Assembly (NCBI RefSeq): GCF_001941825.1
Contig: NZ_CP019038.1
Location: forward strand, 1,984,001 to 2,048,000
Source: Massilia putida
GTDB taxonomy: Bacteria; Pseudomonadota; Gammaproteobacteria; Burkholderiales; Burkholderiaceae_D
Direction: 5' to 3'
DNA: 64,000 nt
Shown: piece by piece, positions 17,694 through 27,203 of the stretch
How positions within the stretch are numbered: the first letter of the stretch is position 1
How the letters are laid out: each line of letters starts with the position of its first letter
Position numbers and translations under genes: made by a program
Notes under the pieces: model-generated
What the model was told of the DNA's origin: nothing
The model's database searches: none
The model's input: only the letters and a program-made list of their open reading frames with translations

Positions 17694-19997
17694 TCACTGG
17701 CCGATGCGCAGCACCGTGTTCTCGCTCATCACGTAGACATTGTCGTCCGCGCCCACCGCCAGCGCATCGATGCCGCCGAGGCTGCCCGGCGCGCCCAGCC
17801 GCACGCCGTACGCGTTCGGCGTGCCGGCGATCACGCTGTCGACGCCGGAAGGCAGAATCTTGTGCACCGAATACCAGTTCGGCGTTTCGTGCCAGGCCAC
17901 GTACAGGTTGCCGGCCCGGTCGCGCGCGATGGCAAGGGGCACCGCGCCCGGCGTGGCGGTCACGGTGCGCACGACCGCCGCCTTGCCGTCCGTGCCCAGC
18001 CGGATCACCGTGCCGTCGGGCTTGACGCTCCACAGGTTGCCGTCCGCGTCGGGGGTGCCTAGGCTCCTGGCCGTGTCCGGCAGCGTGGTGACGGTCCCGC
18101 CGGGCGCGAGCTTGAGCACGGGGTACGGTCCGGGCGAGGTGGCGGCCGTACGGTAATCGATCCAGACCAGGTTGCCGGATGCGTCCACAGCAACGTCGTG
18201 CTCGCCATACCCGACGGATCCTGCGGGGACACCGGCTACCGGCGCCAGGCTGCCGTCCGCATTCACGCGGTTGAGGGACTTCACCGCATCGGACAGATAA
18301 GCGTTGCCGCCGAACGCGAGTCCGCCGAGATAGAGGCGCGCGTCCTTGGTGCCGGGCGCCTGCAGCGGCAGCGTGCCCACGTTGCCGTCCGGCGTGATCT
18401 TGCGGATGCGGTCATTCTCGCCCACGTAGACATTGCCCAGGGCGTCGGCCGCCAGCGCATAGTTCGACCGGGAGGCAAACGGAAGCGAGGTCTGGCGGTA
18501 GTCGATCGTATTGAGCACGAATTGCGCACTGCCCGCAGGGCCGTCCACGTTGACGAGGGTCGAGCCGGCGCGTCCGGCGACGGTCTTGACGTCGCCGTCC
18601 GGCGTGACCCGGCGGATCGTCCGGGCCGTGCTGTCCGCCACGACCAGGTTGCCGGCGGCATCGACCACCAGGTTGCCCAGGTCGTCGCCGCGCGTTTGCC
18701 ACGTGATATAGAAGGGATCGACGCTTCCGCAGAAGCTGGCGGTGGCGCCTTTGCCGTCGCGGCCGCCGCGGCCGAACGGCTGGCCGGCGAGGTCCGTCAT
18801 CGTCCCGTCCGGCGCCACCTTGCGGATCCGGCACCCGTAATAGGTGTCGGTGACGTACACGTTGCCGGCCTTGTCGGCGGCGATGCCGAGTGCACCCGAC
18901 GTCATGGCGCCGGCGCCGGCGCCGGTGCCGGTGCCGGTGCCGTCGGTGACCGTGCGCGTGCTGACGACGCCTGCGGGCGTGATCACGCGCAGCCACATCG
19001 CGTCGATCGCCTGGATGTTGCCGCCGGCATCGATCGTCAACCCGGTGATGTTGTGGAAGCTGGCCGCGGCGCCGGTGCCGTCCTTGTGATAACCGACCGC
19101 GTCCAGTCCGGCGCCGCCCGCGACGGTGGTCACGCCGCCGTCCGGTGCAATTTTGCGCAAGTAGTTGTTATCGCCGACGTACACGTTACCCCCGGCATCG
19201 GCCACCAGGGCCCCGACCCCATCGAACCGCGCAGCGATGCCGGCGCCGTCCACGTGTCCGCGCTCGCTGGCGGAGCCGGCGAACAGCGTACGCTTGCCGC
19301 CCGGCGCCGTCCGGTAGACCGCGCTCCAGGTGGCTTCGTAGAGGTTGCCGGCCTTGTCGAACGCCATGCCGCGCGTGCGCAGCGGCTCGGTGTTGATCGT
19401 CTTGATGTCGCCGGTGGCGACGTTCACGATGCGCAGGACGGTGTCGCCATACGGTGGACTCCCGTCCCAGGAGAGCGCACTGGCGTCGTCCGCCACGTAC
19501 AGCACGCCGTCGGGGCTCAGGGCGCTACGGACCGGCAGCACGAAGCGGCCATCGACGCCGTCCAGGTTGCCCGGGCCGCCCGGCGTGCCGGCGACAAAGG
19601 CCAGCCCCCGCGCCGCCGCCGGCAGCACGGTCAGCACGGCCGCGCCGCTCGTCACGCTGCCGCCGCCGTTTTTCACGACGACCGTGAACTTGGCGCCCGT
19701 GTCGGCGCTCTGGACGTTATCGAGGGTGTAGCTGGCCGATGTCGCGCCGGCGATGTCCTTGCCGTCGCGCTGCCACTGGTAGGTCAGGTCGGTGCCGCTC
19801 GCGGTCACGGCGAAGGTGGCGGATCCGCCGGCGCTCACGGATTGCGCGGCCGGCTGGGCCGTGATCGCGGGGGCCTGGACGGACGGTGCCGTCACGGGTG
19901 GCGTAACAGCCTGGTTTCCACCGCCTCCGCCGCAGGCGGACAGCAGGATGGCGATGGCAACGGCGACGGCGCCGGACTTCCTGATTTGTGCAGACAT
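17694..19997 (-). CDS. NHL-repeat lipoprotein with an Ig-like domain
   Basis: The product is 767 residues, started by an ATG at 19997 behind AAGGAGAT. The lipobox LSAC places the lipidated Cys at residue 22, followed by a Gly-rich and Pro-rich linker. Residues about 45-130 form an Ig-like domain (SVSAGGSATFAVTASG, TYQWQRDGKDI, SADTGAKFTVVVKNGG). The rest holds repeated NHL-type beta-propeller blades with the pattern AGNLYVAD...IRKVTPDGxVxTxAG. Such proteins are cell-surface or periplasmic binding scaffolds; no enzyme motif is seen. A run of six hexamers (18907-18942) encodes a Gly-Thr/Gly-Ala stretch inside the propeller. Role unknown. Confidence 0.85.
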   Translation of the reverse strand: MSAQIRKSGAVAVAIAILLSACGGGGGNQAVTPPVTAPSVQAPAITAQPAAQSVSAGGSATFAVTASGTDLTYQWQRDGKDIAGATSASYTLDNVQSADTGAKFTVVVKNGGGSVTSGAAVLTVLPAAARGLAFVAGTPGGPGNLDGVDGRFVLPVRSALSPDGVLYVADDASALSWDGSPPYGDTVLRIVNVATGDIKTINTEPLRTRGMAFDKAGNLYEATWSAVYRTAPGGKRTLFAGSASERGHVDGAGIAARFDGVGALVADAGGNVYVGDNNYLRKIAPDGGVTTVAGGAGLDAVGYHKDGTGAAASFHNITGLTIDAGGNIQAIDAMWLRVITPAGVVSTRTVTDGTGTGTGAGAGAMTSGALGIAADKAGNVYVTDTYYGCRIRKVAPDGTMTDLAGQPFGRGGRDGKGATASFCGSVDPFYITWQTRGDDLGNLVVDAAGNLVVADSTARTIRRVTPDGDVKTVAGRAGSTLVNVDGPAGSAQFVLNTIDYRQTSLPFASRSNYALAADALGNVYVGENDRIRKITPDGNVGTLPLQAPGTKDARLYLGGLAFGGNAYLSDAVKSLNRVNADGSLAPVAGVPAGSVGYGEHDVAVDASGNLVWIDYRTAATSPGPYPVLKLAPGGTVTTLPDTARSLGTPDADGNLWSVKPDGTVIRLGTDGKAAVVRTVTATPGAVPLAIARDRAGNLYVAWHETPNWYSVHKILPSGVDSVIAGTPNAYGVRLGAPGSLGGIDALAVGADDNVYVMSENTVLRIGQ
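18907..18942. repeat. Hexanucleotide microsatellite inside the NHL lipoprotein gene
   Basis: Three copies of GCGCCG followed by three copies of GTGCCG, in frame with the gene on the minus strand, giving alternating Gly-Thr and Gly-Ala. Length change by slippage would alter the protein by two residues per unit without breaking the frame. Confidence 0.9.
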
Positions 19998-20083
19998 GGG
20001 GATCTCCTTGCGAGCGACAACGATAGCAAGGAAAGGGGTGCGGAATGTTCAACCTTTTCCACACCGGCGACGCGCGCGGCGGT

Positions 20084-20404
20084 TCAGCCGCGGCGTTTGC
20101 GAAGGTAACGCAGGACGAAGCCCGGAAAGGCCAGCACGAGGAACAGGCAGGCGGTGATCGCGTAGAACTCCCAGGTCTGGGGGAACGCGGTACCGATGCG
20201 GGATTCGAGGCCGTGGGCCAGCAGGCCGACCACGAAGTACAGGAGGATGAGTTCGAACAGGCGCACGACGAAGTATTTCGCGTGCGCCTTGTTCAATGCC
20301 GGCTTCACGGGAATGAAGCCGAGCACGCTCTCGTTGAGGAACGGCAGGTTGGCGAACGCGAGTGCGACCGCGATCACCAACCAGCTGGCCAGGGAGATGT
20401 CCAC
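20084..20404 (-). CDS. DUF2818 family membrane protein downstream of nuoN
   Basis: The product is 106 residues from a GTG at 20404, six bases after the nuoN stop codon. It has about three hydrophobic segments (LVIAVALAFANLPFL, LFELILLYFVVGLLAHG, FYAITACLFLVLAFPGFVL) and a basic tail YLRKRRG. Small membrane proteins of this type routinely follow nuoN in Burkholderiales, so it may be an accessory or assembly factor of complex I, but no function is established to my knowledge. Confidence 0.8.
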   Translation of the reverse strand: MDISLASWLVIAVALAFANLPFLNESVLGFIPVKPALNKAHAKYFVVRLFELILLYFVVGLLAHGLESRIGTAFPQTWEFYAITACLFLVLAFPGFVLRYLRKRRG

Positions 20405-20410
20405 CGGGCC

Positions 20411-21937
20411 TTACGACTTCAGCGTCAGGGTCATCGCGGACAGGCAGGCCGCCAGCAGCGGGCCCGGCAGCACGCCCAGCAGCACGACCAGGATGCCGTT
20501 CAGCGACAGCACGACGCGCATGTCCAGCGGGGTCGAGATCGGCGACGCGTCGGCCACCTCGTCGAACCACATGACTTTCACGACGCGCAGGTAGTAGAAC
20601 GCACCCACCAGCGATGCCATCACGGCGATGATCGCGAGCCACAGCTGGCCCGAACCGACGACGGCGTCCAGCACGGCCCACTTGGCCATGAAGCCCATCA
20701 TCGGCGGCACGCCGGCCAGCGAGAACATCAGCACGGTCATGACGATCGCGTACCACGGGCTGCGCTTGGCCAGGCCCTTGAAGTCGGCCAGTTCTTCCGC
20801 TTCGTGGCCCGAGCGGGCCAGCAGCATGATGACGCCGAAGCTGCCCAGCGTCGTCAGAACGTAGGTGATCGTGTAGTACATCGACGCGCTGTAGGCGGTG
20901 GCGATGTTCGCGGCGTTGGCGGCATCGCGGGTGCCGACGACGCCGGCCATCATGCCCAGCAGGACGAAGCCCAGCTGTGCGATGGTCGAGTACGCCAGCA
21001 TGCGCTTCAGGTTGGCTTGCGCGATCGCGGTCAGGTTACCGATCACGAGCGACAGCACGGCCAGCGCCAGCAGCATCTGCTGCCAGTCGATCGCCAGCGG
21101 CAGCAGGCCTTCGACGAGGATGCGGATCATCATCGCGAACGACGCCAGCTTCGGCGCGGCGCCCAGCAGCAGCGTGACGGCCGTCGGCGAACCCTGGTAC
21201 ACGTCCGGGACCCACATGTGGAACGGCACGGCGCCCAGTTTGAAGGCCATGCCGGCCACGACGAACACGAGGCCGAACACGAGGATCGTGTGGTTGGCGG
21301 CGTTGGCCGACACCAGCTTGGCGATCGTCGTGATGTCCAGCGAACCGGTGGCGCCGTAGATCATCGAGATACCGTAGAGCATGAAGCCCGACGCGAGCGA
21401 ACCGAGGATGAAGTACTTCATCGAGGCTTCGGTCGAGATCGCGTGGTCGCGGCGCATCGCCACCAGCGCGTACAGCGACAGCGACATCAGTTCCAGGCCC
21501 AGGTAGATCGGCAGCATGTTGTTACCAGAGATCATGATCATCTGGCCCAGCATCGTGAACAGCGCGAGCACGTAGAACTCGCCGCCCATATTGCCGGACA
21601 TCATGCCGCGCTCGCCGGCGTACTGGCGCGAGTACACGAGGGTCACGCCCACGGCCAGGTAGGTGAACAGCTTGAGCAGGTTCGCCATCGGGTCCGACAC
21701 GAACATGTTGTAGAACGTGTAGGACGTCGTGCCGGCCTTGAAGTCGGCGTAGGTGATCGCCGCGCAGCCCACCAGCGTGAGCAGCGACAGGACGTAGGTC
21801 AGCGTACGCTTGCCCTCTTTCTGAAACATGTCGATCAGAAGGATGGCGCAGGACGCGATGACCAGGAAGATTTCTGCAGAGACCGGCCCCAGGTTGTTGG
21901 CGGCCAGCACAGCGTTGGTGTTAATCATCGGATTCAT
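20411..21937 (-). CDS. nuoN: NADH-quinone oxidoreductase subunit N
   Basis: The product is 508 residues, slightly longer than the E. coli protein. It is one of the three antiporter-like proton-pumping subunits of complex I in the inner membrane, with about fourteen helices. Seen features are the [12 protein letters not shown] stretch with its membrane Glu, the [16 protein letters not shown] region, and [20 protein letters not shown], the conserved Lys segment shared with NuoL and NuoM. Two start codons, 21937 and 21928, are possible. It is the last core gene of the operon and is followed by the DUF2818 gene. Confidence 0.97.
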   Translation of the reverse strand: MNPMINTNAVLAANNLGPVSAEIFLVIASCAILLIDMFQKEGKRTLTYVLSLLTLVGCAAITYADFKAGTTSYTFYNMFVSDPMANLLKLFTYLAVGVTLVYSRQYAGERGMMSGNMGGEFYVLALFTMLGQMIMISGNNMLPIYLGLELMSLSLYALVAMRRDHAISTEASMKYFILGSLASGFMLYGISMIYGATGSLDITTIAKLVSANAANHTILVFGLVFVVAGMAFKLGAVPFHMWVPDVYQGSPTAVTLLLGAAPKLASFAMMIRILVEGLLPLAIDWQQMLLALAVLSLVIGNLTAIAQANLKRMLAYSTIAQLGFVLLGMMAGVVGTRDAANAANIATAYSASMYYTITYVLTTLGSFGVIMLLARSGHEAEELADFKGLAKRSPWYAIVMTVLMFSLAGVPPMMGFMAKWAVLDAVVGSGQLWLAIIAVMASLVGAFYYLRVVKVMWFDEVADASPISTPLDMRVVLSLNGILVVLLGVLPGPLLAACLSAMTLTLKS

Positions 21938-21960
21938 ATCGTTGTTGATGCCCTATCGAC

Positions 21961-23487
21961 TCAGTGCGCGGCAACCGCGGCGACCGCCTGCGGCAGCTTG
22001 CTGACCGAGACGTGCTGCAGCAGGTCCGTGACCGACACTTGCAGCGAGTCGGTGAACGGCGCCGGATACAGGCCCATGTAAATCGTCAGGATCGCGAGCA
22101 CGCCCAGCATGAAGAACTCGCGGCCGTTCAGGTCGACCAGTTCGGCCACGTGCTTGTTGCCGATCTTGCCGAACACGACGCGCTTGACCATCCACAGCGA
22201 GTACGCCGCGCCCAGGATCAGGGCGGTGGCGGCCAGGAAGCCCGTCCAGAAGTTGAACTTGACGGCGCCCAGGATGACCATGAATTCGCCCACGAAGCCC
22301 GACGTGGCCGGCAGGCCGCAGTTGGCCATCGCGAACAGCACGGAGAACGCGGCGAACTTCGGCATCACGTTGACGACGCCGCCGTAGTCGGCGATCTGGC
22401 GCGAGTGCAGGCGGTCGTACAGCACGCCGATGCACAGGAACATGGCGCCGGAGACGAAGCCGTGCGAGATCATCTGCACGATGCCGCCCTGCACGCCGAT
22501 CTCGTTGAAGATGAAGAAGCCGAGCGTGACGAAGCCCATGTGCGCGATCGACGAGTACGCGACCAGTTTCTTCATGTCGGCCTGCACCATCGCGACGAGG
22601 CCGATGTAGATCACGGCGATCAGGGACAGCACGATGATCAGCGGGGCCAGGTAGTGCGAGGCGTCAGGCGCGATCGGCAGCGAGAATCGCAGGAAACCGT
22701 AACCGCCCAGCTTCAGCATGATCGCGGCCAGCACGACGGAACCGCCGGTCGGCGCTTCCACGTGGGCATCCGGCAGCCAGGTGTGCACCGGCCACATCGG
22801 CACCTTGACGGCGAAGGCCATCAGGAAGGCGACGAAGATCAGGACCTGCTCCTTCATCGTCAGCGGCAGGTTGTGCCATGCCAGGATGTCGAAGCTGCCG
22901 TTCGATTTGTTGTACAGGTAGATGATCGCGATCAGCGTCAGCAGCGAGCCCATGAACGTGTACAGGAAGAACTTGAACGACGCGTACACGCGGTTCGGGC
23001 CGCCGAACACGCCGATGATGATGAACATCGGGATCAAGGTGGCTTCGAAGAAGAAGTAGAACAGCAGGCCGTCCAGCGCGACGAACACGCCGATCATCAG
23101 GCCCGACAGCAGCAGGAACGAACCCATGTACTGGGCGACACGTTCCTGGATCACTTCCCAGGCGGAGATCACGACGATGATCGTGATGAACGCGGTCAGC
23201 GGCACGAACCAGAGGCTCAGGCCGTCGATACCCAGGTAGTACTGGATGTTGAAACGTTCGATCCAGGCGGCCTTCTCCACGAACTGGGGGCCGTGGGCCG
23301 TGTTGCTGAACTGCGTGAACAGCGGGATCGTCGGCAGGAAGCTGATGATCGAACCGGCCAGCGCGAGCAGCCGGGTGAAGCCCGCGCGGCTGTCGCGACC
23401 GACTGCCAGCACGATGATGCCGCAGAGGATCGGCAACCAGACCGACAGGCTCAGGTAAGGAGGAAAGGTAGAAATCGTAGACTGCAT
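21961..23487 (-). CDS. nuoM: NADH-quinone oxidoreductase subunit M
   Basis: The product is 508 residues, the usual size. It is an antiporter-like proton-pumping subunit of complex I. Conserved stretches are FFFEATLIPMFIIIGVFGG (membrane Glu), FAVKVPMWPVHTWLPDAHVEAPT (the key Lys-containing segment), and AYSSIAHMGFVTLG. It sits 17 bp after nuoL and 23 bp before nuoN, with no internal terminator visible, so it is part of one polycistronic message. Confidence 0.98.
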   Translation of the reverse strand: MQSTISTFPPYLSLSVWLPILCGIIVLAVGRDSRAGFTRLLALAGSIISFLPTIPLFTQFSNTAHGPQFVEKAAWIERFNIQYYLGIDGLSLWFVPLTAFITIIVVISAWEVIQERVAQYMGSFLLLSGLMIGVFVALDGLLFYFFFEATLIPMFIIIGVFGGPNRVYASFKFFLYTFMGSLLTLIAIIYLYNKSNGSFDILAWHNLPLTMKEQVLIFVAFLMAFAVKVPMWPVHTWLPDAHVEAPTGGSVVLAAIMLKLGGYGFLRFSLPIAPDASHYLAPLIIVLSLIAVIYIGLVAMVQADMKKLVAYSSIAHMGFVTLGFFIFNEIGVQGGIVQMISHGFVSGAMFLCIGVLYDRLHSRQIADYGGVVNVMPKFAAFSVLFAMANCGLPATSGFVGEFMVILGAVKFNFWTGFLAATALILGAAYSLWMVKRVVFGKIGNKHVAELVDLNGREFFMLGVLAILTIYMGLYPAPFTDSLQVSVTDLLQHVSVSKLPQAVAAVAAH

Positions 23488-23503
23488 CTTGTTTTTCTCT
23501 CTT

Positions 23504-25624
23504 TTAAGCGTGCCAGAACGGGAAGAAGTACAGCAGCGTACCCAGCACGCCCAGGATCATCACGAACGCATAGTGGTAGATGTAACCAGTCTGGAACGTA
23601 CGGACGATGGTCGAGAACCAGCCGACGACCTTCGCGGAGCCGTTGACGACGAGGCCGTCGATCAGCGCGCGGTCGCCCACTTGCCACAAGCCCTTGCCCA
23701 GGAGGCGTGCGCCGCCGGCAAAGACGATCTCGTTGAACTTGTCCATGTAGTACTTGTTGTCCAGCAGCGTGTGGATCGGACGGAGCGCCTTGTAGAAGGC
23801 CGCCGGCACGCGCGGATTGATCATGTAGCAGTAGAACGCGGCAACGACGCCGGCCAGCGCGAGCCAGAACGGCAGCGACGTGAACGCGTGCACGCCCATC
23901 GCCGCGGCGCCGTGGAACTCGTGCGCCAGTTCTTCCATCGCCGGGTGGCGTTCGGCGTTGATGGTGATGACGTTCTTGAAGAAGTCGCCGTACAGCATCG
24001 GCCCGATCGCGAAGAAGCCGATGATGACGGACGGGATCGCCAGCAGGATCAGCGGCAAGGTCACGACCAGCGGCGACTCGTGCGGCTTCTGGCCCGGGGC
24101 CAGGCCGTGGTGGCCGTGCGCGTCTTCTTCTTCGTGGTGCGCGTCCGAATCGTGCTCGGCATGGGCGTCGTGGCCGTGGGCGGCGACGGCCTGGTCGTGC
24201 GCGTCATGGGCATGGGCGTGATCGTCATGGGCATGCGCCTTGCCGAAACGCTCTTCACCGTGGAACACGAGGAAGTACATGCGGAACGAGTAGAACGCCG
24301 TGATGAACACGCCGGCCACGACCGCGAAGTAGGCGAAGCCCGAACCCCACAGGTGCGAGGCGCCGACGGCTTCGATGATCGAATCCTTCGAGTAGAAACC
24401 GGCGAAGAACGGCGTGCCGATCAGTGCCAGCGAACCCAGCAGCGACGTGATCCAGGTGATCGGCATGTACTTGCGCAGGCCGCCCATGTTGCGCATGTCC
24501 TGGTCGTGGTGCATGCCGATGATGACGGAACCGGCACCGAGGAACAGCAGCGCCTTGAAGAACGCGTGGGTCATCAGGTGGAACACGGCGACGTTGTACG
24601 CCGACACGCCCAGCGCGACCGTCATATAGCCCAGCTGCGACAGCGTGGAGTACGCGACAACGCGCTTGATGTCGTTCTGGATGATGCCCAGGAAGCCCAT
24701 GAACAGCGCGGTGATCGAGCCGATGACGACGATGAACGAGAGCGCGGTGTCGGACAGCTCGAACAGCGGCGACATGCGGGTCACCATGAAGATGCCGGCG
24801 GTAACCATCGTCGCGGCGTGGATCAGTGCCGAGATCGGGGTCGGGCCTTCCATCGAGTCCGGCAGCCAGACGTGCAGCGGGAACTGCGCCGACTTACCCA
24901 TCGCGCCGATGAACAGGCAGATGCAGGCAGCCGTCAGCAGCGGCCAGGTGGTGCCCGGCACGAACATGGCCGACAGCGCGCCCGCCTTGGCGAACGTCTC
25001 GTCGTAGTTCATCGTGCCGGTGGCCGCCAGCAGCAGGCCGATGCCGAGGATGAAGCCGAAGTCGCCCACGCGGTTCACGAGGAACGCCTTCATGTTCGCG
25101 AAGATCGCGGTCGGACGCGTGTACCAGAAGCCGATCAGCAGGTACGAGACCAGGCCCACCGCTTCCCAGCCGAAGAACAGCTGCAGGAAGTTGTTGGACA
25201 TGACCAGCATCAGCATCGAGAACGTGAACAGCGAGATGTACGAGAAGAAGCGGTTGTAGCCGTCGTCTTCCGCCATGTAGCCGATCGTGTAGATGTGGAC
25301 CATCAGCGACACGGACGTGACGACGCACATCATCATCGCGGACAGTGCGTCGATCTTGAAGCCGACCGACATCTTCATGGTGCCGATGGTCATCCAGGTA
25401 TAGACGTCGCCGTTATAGGTGGCGCCGTCGATGACCTGGTTCAGCGTCATGATCGAGATGATCATCGCCACCAGGACGCCCAGGATGGTCGCGGAATGCG
25501 ACACCGCCCGGCCGACCACATTGCCGAAGAACTTGGTGCCGAACAGGCCGGCGATCGCCGAGCCCGCGAGCGGCGCCAATGGCACCGCCAGCAAGAGATT
25601 AGGGTTAATAATTTGCCCCGCCAT
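23504..25624 (-). CDS. nuoL: NADH-quinone oxidoreductase subunit L, with a His/Asp-rich insertion
   Basis: The product is 706 residues, roughly 90 longer than the E. coli subunit. It is the distal proton-pumping subunit with the long lateral helix. Seen features are FFGWEAVGLVSYLLIGFWY, MGKSAQFPLHVWLPDSMEGPTP with the pumping Lys, and HAATMVTAGIFM. Residues about 462-518 form a loop very rich in His, Asp and Ala (for example KAHAHDDHAHAHDAHD and HHEEEDAHGHHG) that accounts for much of the extra length. It lies between hydrophobic segments, so it should be in a surface loop; a metal- or proton-binding role is speculation. Confidence 0.97.
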   Translation of the reverse strand: MAGQIINPNLLLAVPLAPLAGSAIAGLFGTKFFGNVVGRAVSHSATILGVLVAMIISIMTLNQVIDGATYNGDVYTWMTIGTMKMSVGFKIDALSAMMMCVVTSVSLMVHIYTIGYMAEDDGYNRFFSYISLFTFSMLMLVMSNNFLQLFFGWEAVGLVSYLLIGFWYTRPTAIFANMKAFLVNRVGDFGFILGIGLLLAATGTMNYDETFAKAGALSAMFVPGTTWPLLTAACICLFIGAMGKSAQFPLHVWLPDSMEGPTPISALIHAATMVTAGIFMVTRMSPLFELSDTALSFIVVIGSITALFMGFLGIIQNDIKRVVAYSTLSQLGYMTVALGVSAYNVAVFHLMTHAFFKALLFLGAGSVIIGMHHDQDMRNMGGLRKYMPITWITSLLGSLALIGTPFFAGFYSKDSIIEAVGASHLWGSGFAYFAVVAGVFITAFYSFRMYFLVFHGEERFGKAHAHDDHAHAHDAHDQAVAAHGHDAHAEHDSDAHHEEEDAHGHHGLAPGQKPHESPLVVTLPLILLAIPSVIIGFFAIGPMLYGDFFKNVITINAERHPAMEELAHEFHGAAAMGVHAFTSLPFWLALAGVVAAFYCYMINPRVPAAFYKALRPIHTLLDNKYYMDKFNEIVFAGGARLLGKGLWQVGDRALIDGLVVNGSAKVVGWFSTIVRTFQTGYIYHYAFVMILGVLGTLLYFFPFWHA

Positions 25625-25677
25625 TTTGAACCTTTGTCGTATTTATCAGGAGATCAGGAGGTTGACAGACAAACCGC

Positions 25678-25986
25678 TTAGCCCTTCAGGCTGTCGAGGT
25701 CTTCCACGTTGATCGTGTCCAGGTTACGGAACAGGACCACCAGGATCGCCAGGCCGATCGCCGATTCGGCGGCCGCGACAGTCAGGATGAAGAACACGAA
25801 GATCTGCCCTGCCGCGTCGCCCAGATAATGCGAGAACGCCACAAAGTTCAGGTTCACCGCCAACAGCATCAGTTCGATGGCCATCAGCAGGATGATGATG
25901 TTCTTCCGGTTCAGGAAAATGCCGATCACGGAGATCGCGAACAGGATCGCGCCCAGGATCAGGTAATGAGCGAGCGATAAAGTCAT
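25678..25986 (-). CDS. nuoK: NADH-quinone oxidoreductase subunit K
   Basis: The product is 102 residues with three membrane helices, the family norm. It belongs to the proton channel part of complex I. Two conserved membrane glutamates are visible, one in [18 protein letters not shown] and one in [15 protein letters not shown]. Its ATG at 25986 overlaps the nuoJ stop codon as ATGA, which implies translational coupling. A 53-bp gap separates it from nuoL. Confidence 0.98.
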   Translation of the reverse strand: MTLSLAHYLILGAILFAISVIGIFLNRKNIIILLMAIELMLLAVNLNFVAFSHYLGDAAGQIFVFFILTVAAAESAIGLAILVVLFRNLDTINVEDLDSLKG

Positions 25987-26675
25987 TGCGCCTCCTTGGT
26001 GTTCGCTTGTGCCGCGGCAGCGGCGGCGGCGACGGCCGCGGCAGCGGCGGCGGCGACGGCCGCGTCGTCGATGGCCTTCTGGTTCACCACAGGCATCTTG
26101 ACGATCTTCAGGCGGTCGTTACGCTTGACGCGGACGGCGAGGCCCGGGTCGATTGCTTTGGTGTCCTTGCGCTTGCGCAGGGTCAGCGCCACGGCGGCGA
26201 TGATGGCGACCAGCAGGATCAGGCCGGCGATCTCGAAACCGTAGATGTACTGGGTGTAGATCAGGCGGCCCAGTTCGTGCGTGCCGCCGATGTGGCCCAC
26301 GGCCGTTTCGGCCGGCGCATCGGCCTGGCCCAGGAAGCCGCGCCACAGGACGGCGGCCATCTCCAGCACGATCAGCGCGCCGACGCCCGACGCCACCGGC
26401 AGGTAGCCCCAGAAACCTTCGCGCATGCGGTCGATGTTAATGTCGAGCATCATCACGACGAACAGGAACAGCACCATGACGGCGCCGACGTAGACCAGTA
26501 CCAGCACGATGGCCAGGAACTCGGCCTTGAGCAGCATCCAGATACCGGCAGCGTTGAAGAACGCGAGCACCAGGAACAGCGCGGCGTGCACCGGGTTCTT
26601 GGCGGTAATGACGCGCAACCCGGCCAGCACCATCACGGCCGAGAAGACGTAGAACAGAACAGTTGTGAAATCCAT
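25983..26675 (-). CDS. nuoJ: NADH-quinone oxidoreductase subunit J, with an alanine-rich tail
   Basis: The product is 230 residues with five membrane helices in the first 170 (for example [19 protein letters not shown], the typical region with the Val-Tyr-Val-Gly-Ala pi-bulge helix). The C-terminus after about residue 195 is almost pure Ala and Val and ends QANTKEAQ. That tail is encoded by a perfect 24-bp tandem duplication (26011-26058). The tail should be cytoplasmic and is not part of the conserved fold. It overlaps nuoK by four bases. Confidence 0.97.
   Translation of the reverse strand: MDFTTVLFYVFSAVMVLAGLRVITAKNPVHAALFLVLAFFNAAGIWMLLKAEFLAIVLVLVYVGAVMVLFLFVVMMLDINIDRMREGFWGYLPVASGVGALIVLEMAAVLWRGFLGQADAPAETAVGHIGGTHELGRLIYTQYIYGFEIAGLILLVAIIAAVALTLRKRKDTKAIDPGLAVRVKRNDRLKIVKMPVVNQKAIDDAAVAAAAAAAVAAAAAAAQANTKEAQ
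26011..26058. repeat. 24-bp tandem duplication in nuoJ
   Basis: Two identical adjacent copies (26011-26034 and 26035-26058) of a GC-only-rich unit beginning GCCGCGGCAG and ending GCGGCGACG, with a third partial copy (GCCGCG) at 26059-26064. It is in frame and encodes the Ala-rich tail of NuoJ. Confidence 0.95.
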
Positions 26676-26701
26676 GACTTTACGCAGGAGCCCTTTTGTT
26701 A

Positions 26702-27190
26702 TTAGCGGTACTTGGCGTCAGCTTCGCGCGCCTCGGCGATCTGCGACTCGTAGCGATCGCCCACGGCCAGCAGCATTTCCTTGGTGTAGTACAGGTCGCC
26801 GCGTTTCTCGCCGTGGTATTCCAGAACCTGGGTCTCGACGATCGAATCGACCGGGCACGATTCTTCGCAGAAGCCGCAGAAGATGCACTTGGTCAGGTCG
26901 ATGTCGTAGCGGGTGGTGCGGCGGGTGCCGTCCTCGCGCTGCGCCGACTCGATCGTGATGGCCATCGCCGGGCACACGGCTTCGCACAGCTTGCACGCGA
27001 TGCAGCGCTCTTCCCCGTTCGGGTAGCGGCGCAGCGCATGCAGGCCGCGGAAGCGCGGCGAGATGGGGGTTTTTTCTTCCGGGTACTGGACCGTGATCTT
27101 GCGCGAGAACGCGTACTTGCCGGTCAGGGCCAGGCCCTTAATCAGCTCGGACAGCATCAGGCTGCCGAGGATCTCTTTAACTCGTGTCAT
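26702..27190 (-). CDS. nuoI: NADH-quinone oxidoreductase subunit I (two 4Fe-4S clusters)
   Basis: The product is 162 residues. Two ferredoxin motifs bind clusters N6a and N6b: cysteines 63, 66, 69 and 73 ([12 protein letters not shown]) and 102, 105, 108 and 112 ([12 protein letters not shown]). It carries electrons between NuoG and NuoB in the peripheral arm, bound to the membrane face by its N-terminal amphipathic helix. It lies 13 bp after nuoH. Confidence 0.98.
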   Translation of the reverse strand: MTRVKEILGSLMLSELIKGLALTGKYAFSRKITVQYPEEKTPISPRFRGLHALRRYPNGEERCIACKLCEAVCPAMAITIESAQREDGTRRTTRYDIDLTKCIFCGFCEESCPVDSIVETQVLEYHGEKRGDLYYTKEMLLAVGDRYESQIAEAREADAKYR

Positions 27191-27203
27191 TTTGTGTGCT
27201 TCC

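Noticed and set aside
20045..22081. Plus-strand ORF rich in His, Arg and Gln opposite nuoN, nuoM
   Set aside because: Antisense shadow of membrane protein genes; composition artefact, not a coding region.
23489..25681. Plus-strand ORF of about 730 codons opposite nuoL
   Set aside because: Same antisense artefact; nuoL on the minus strand is certain.
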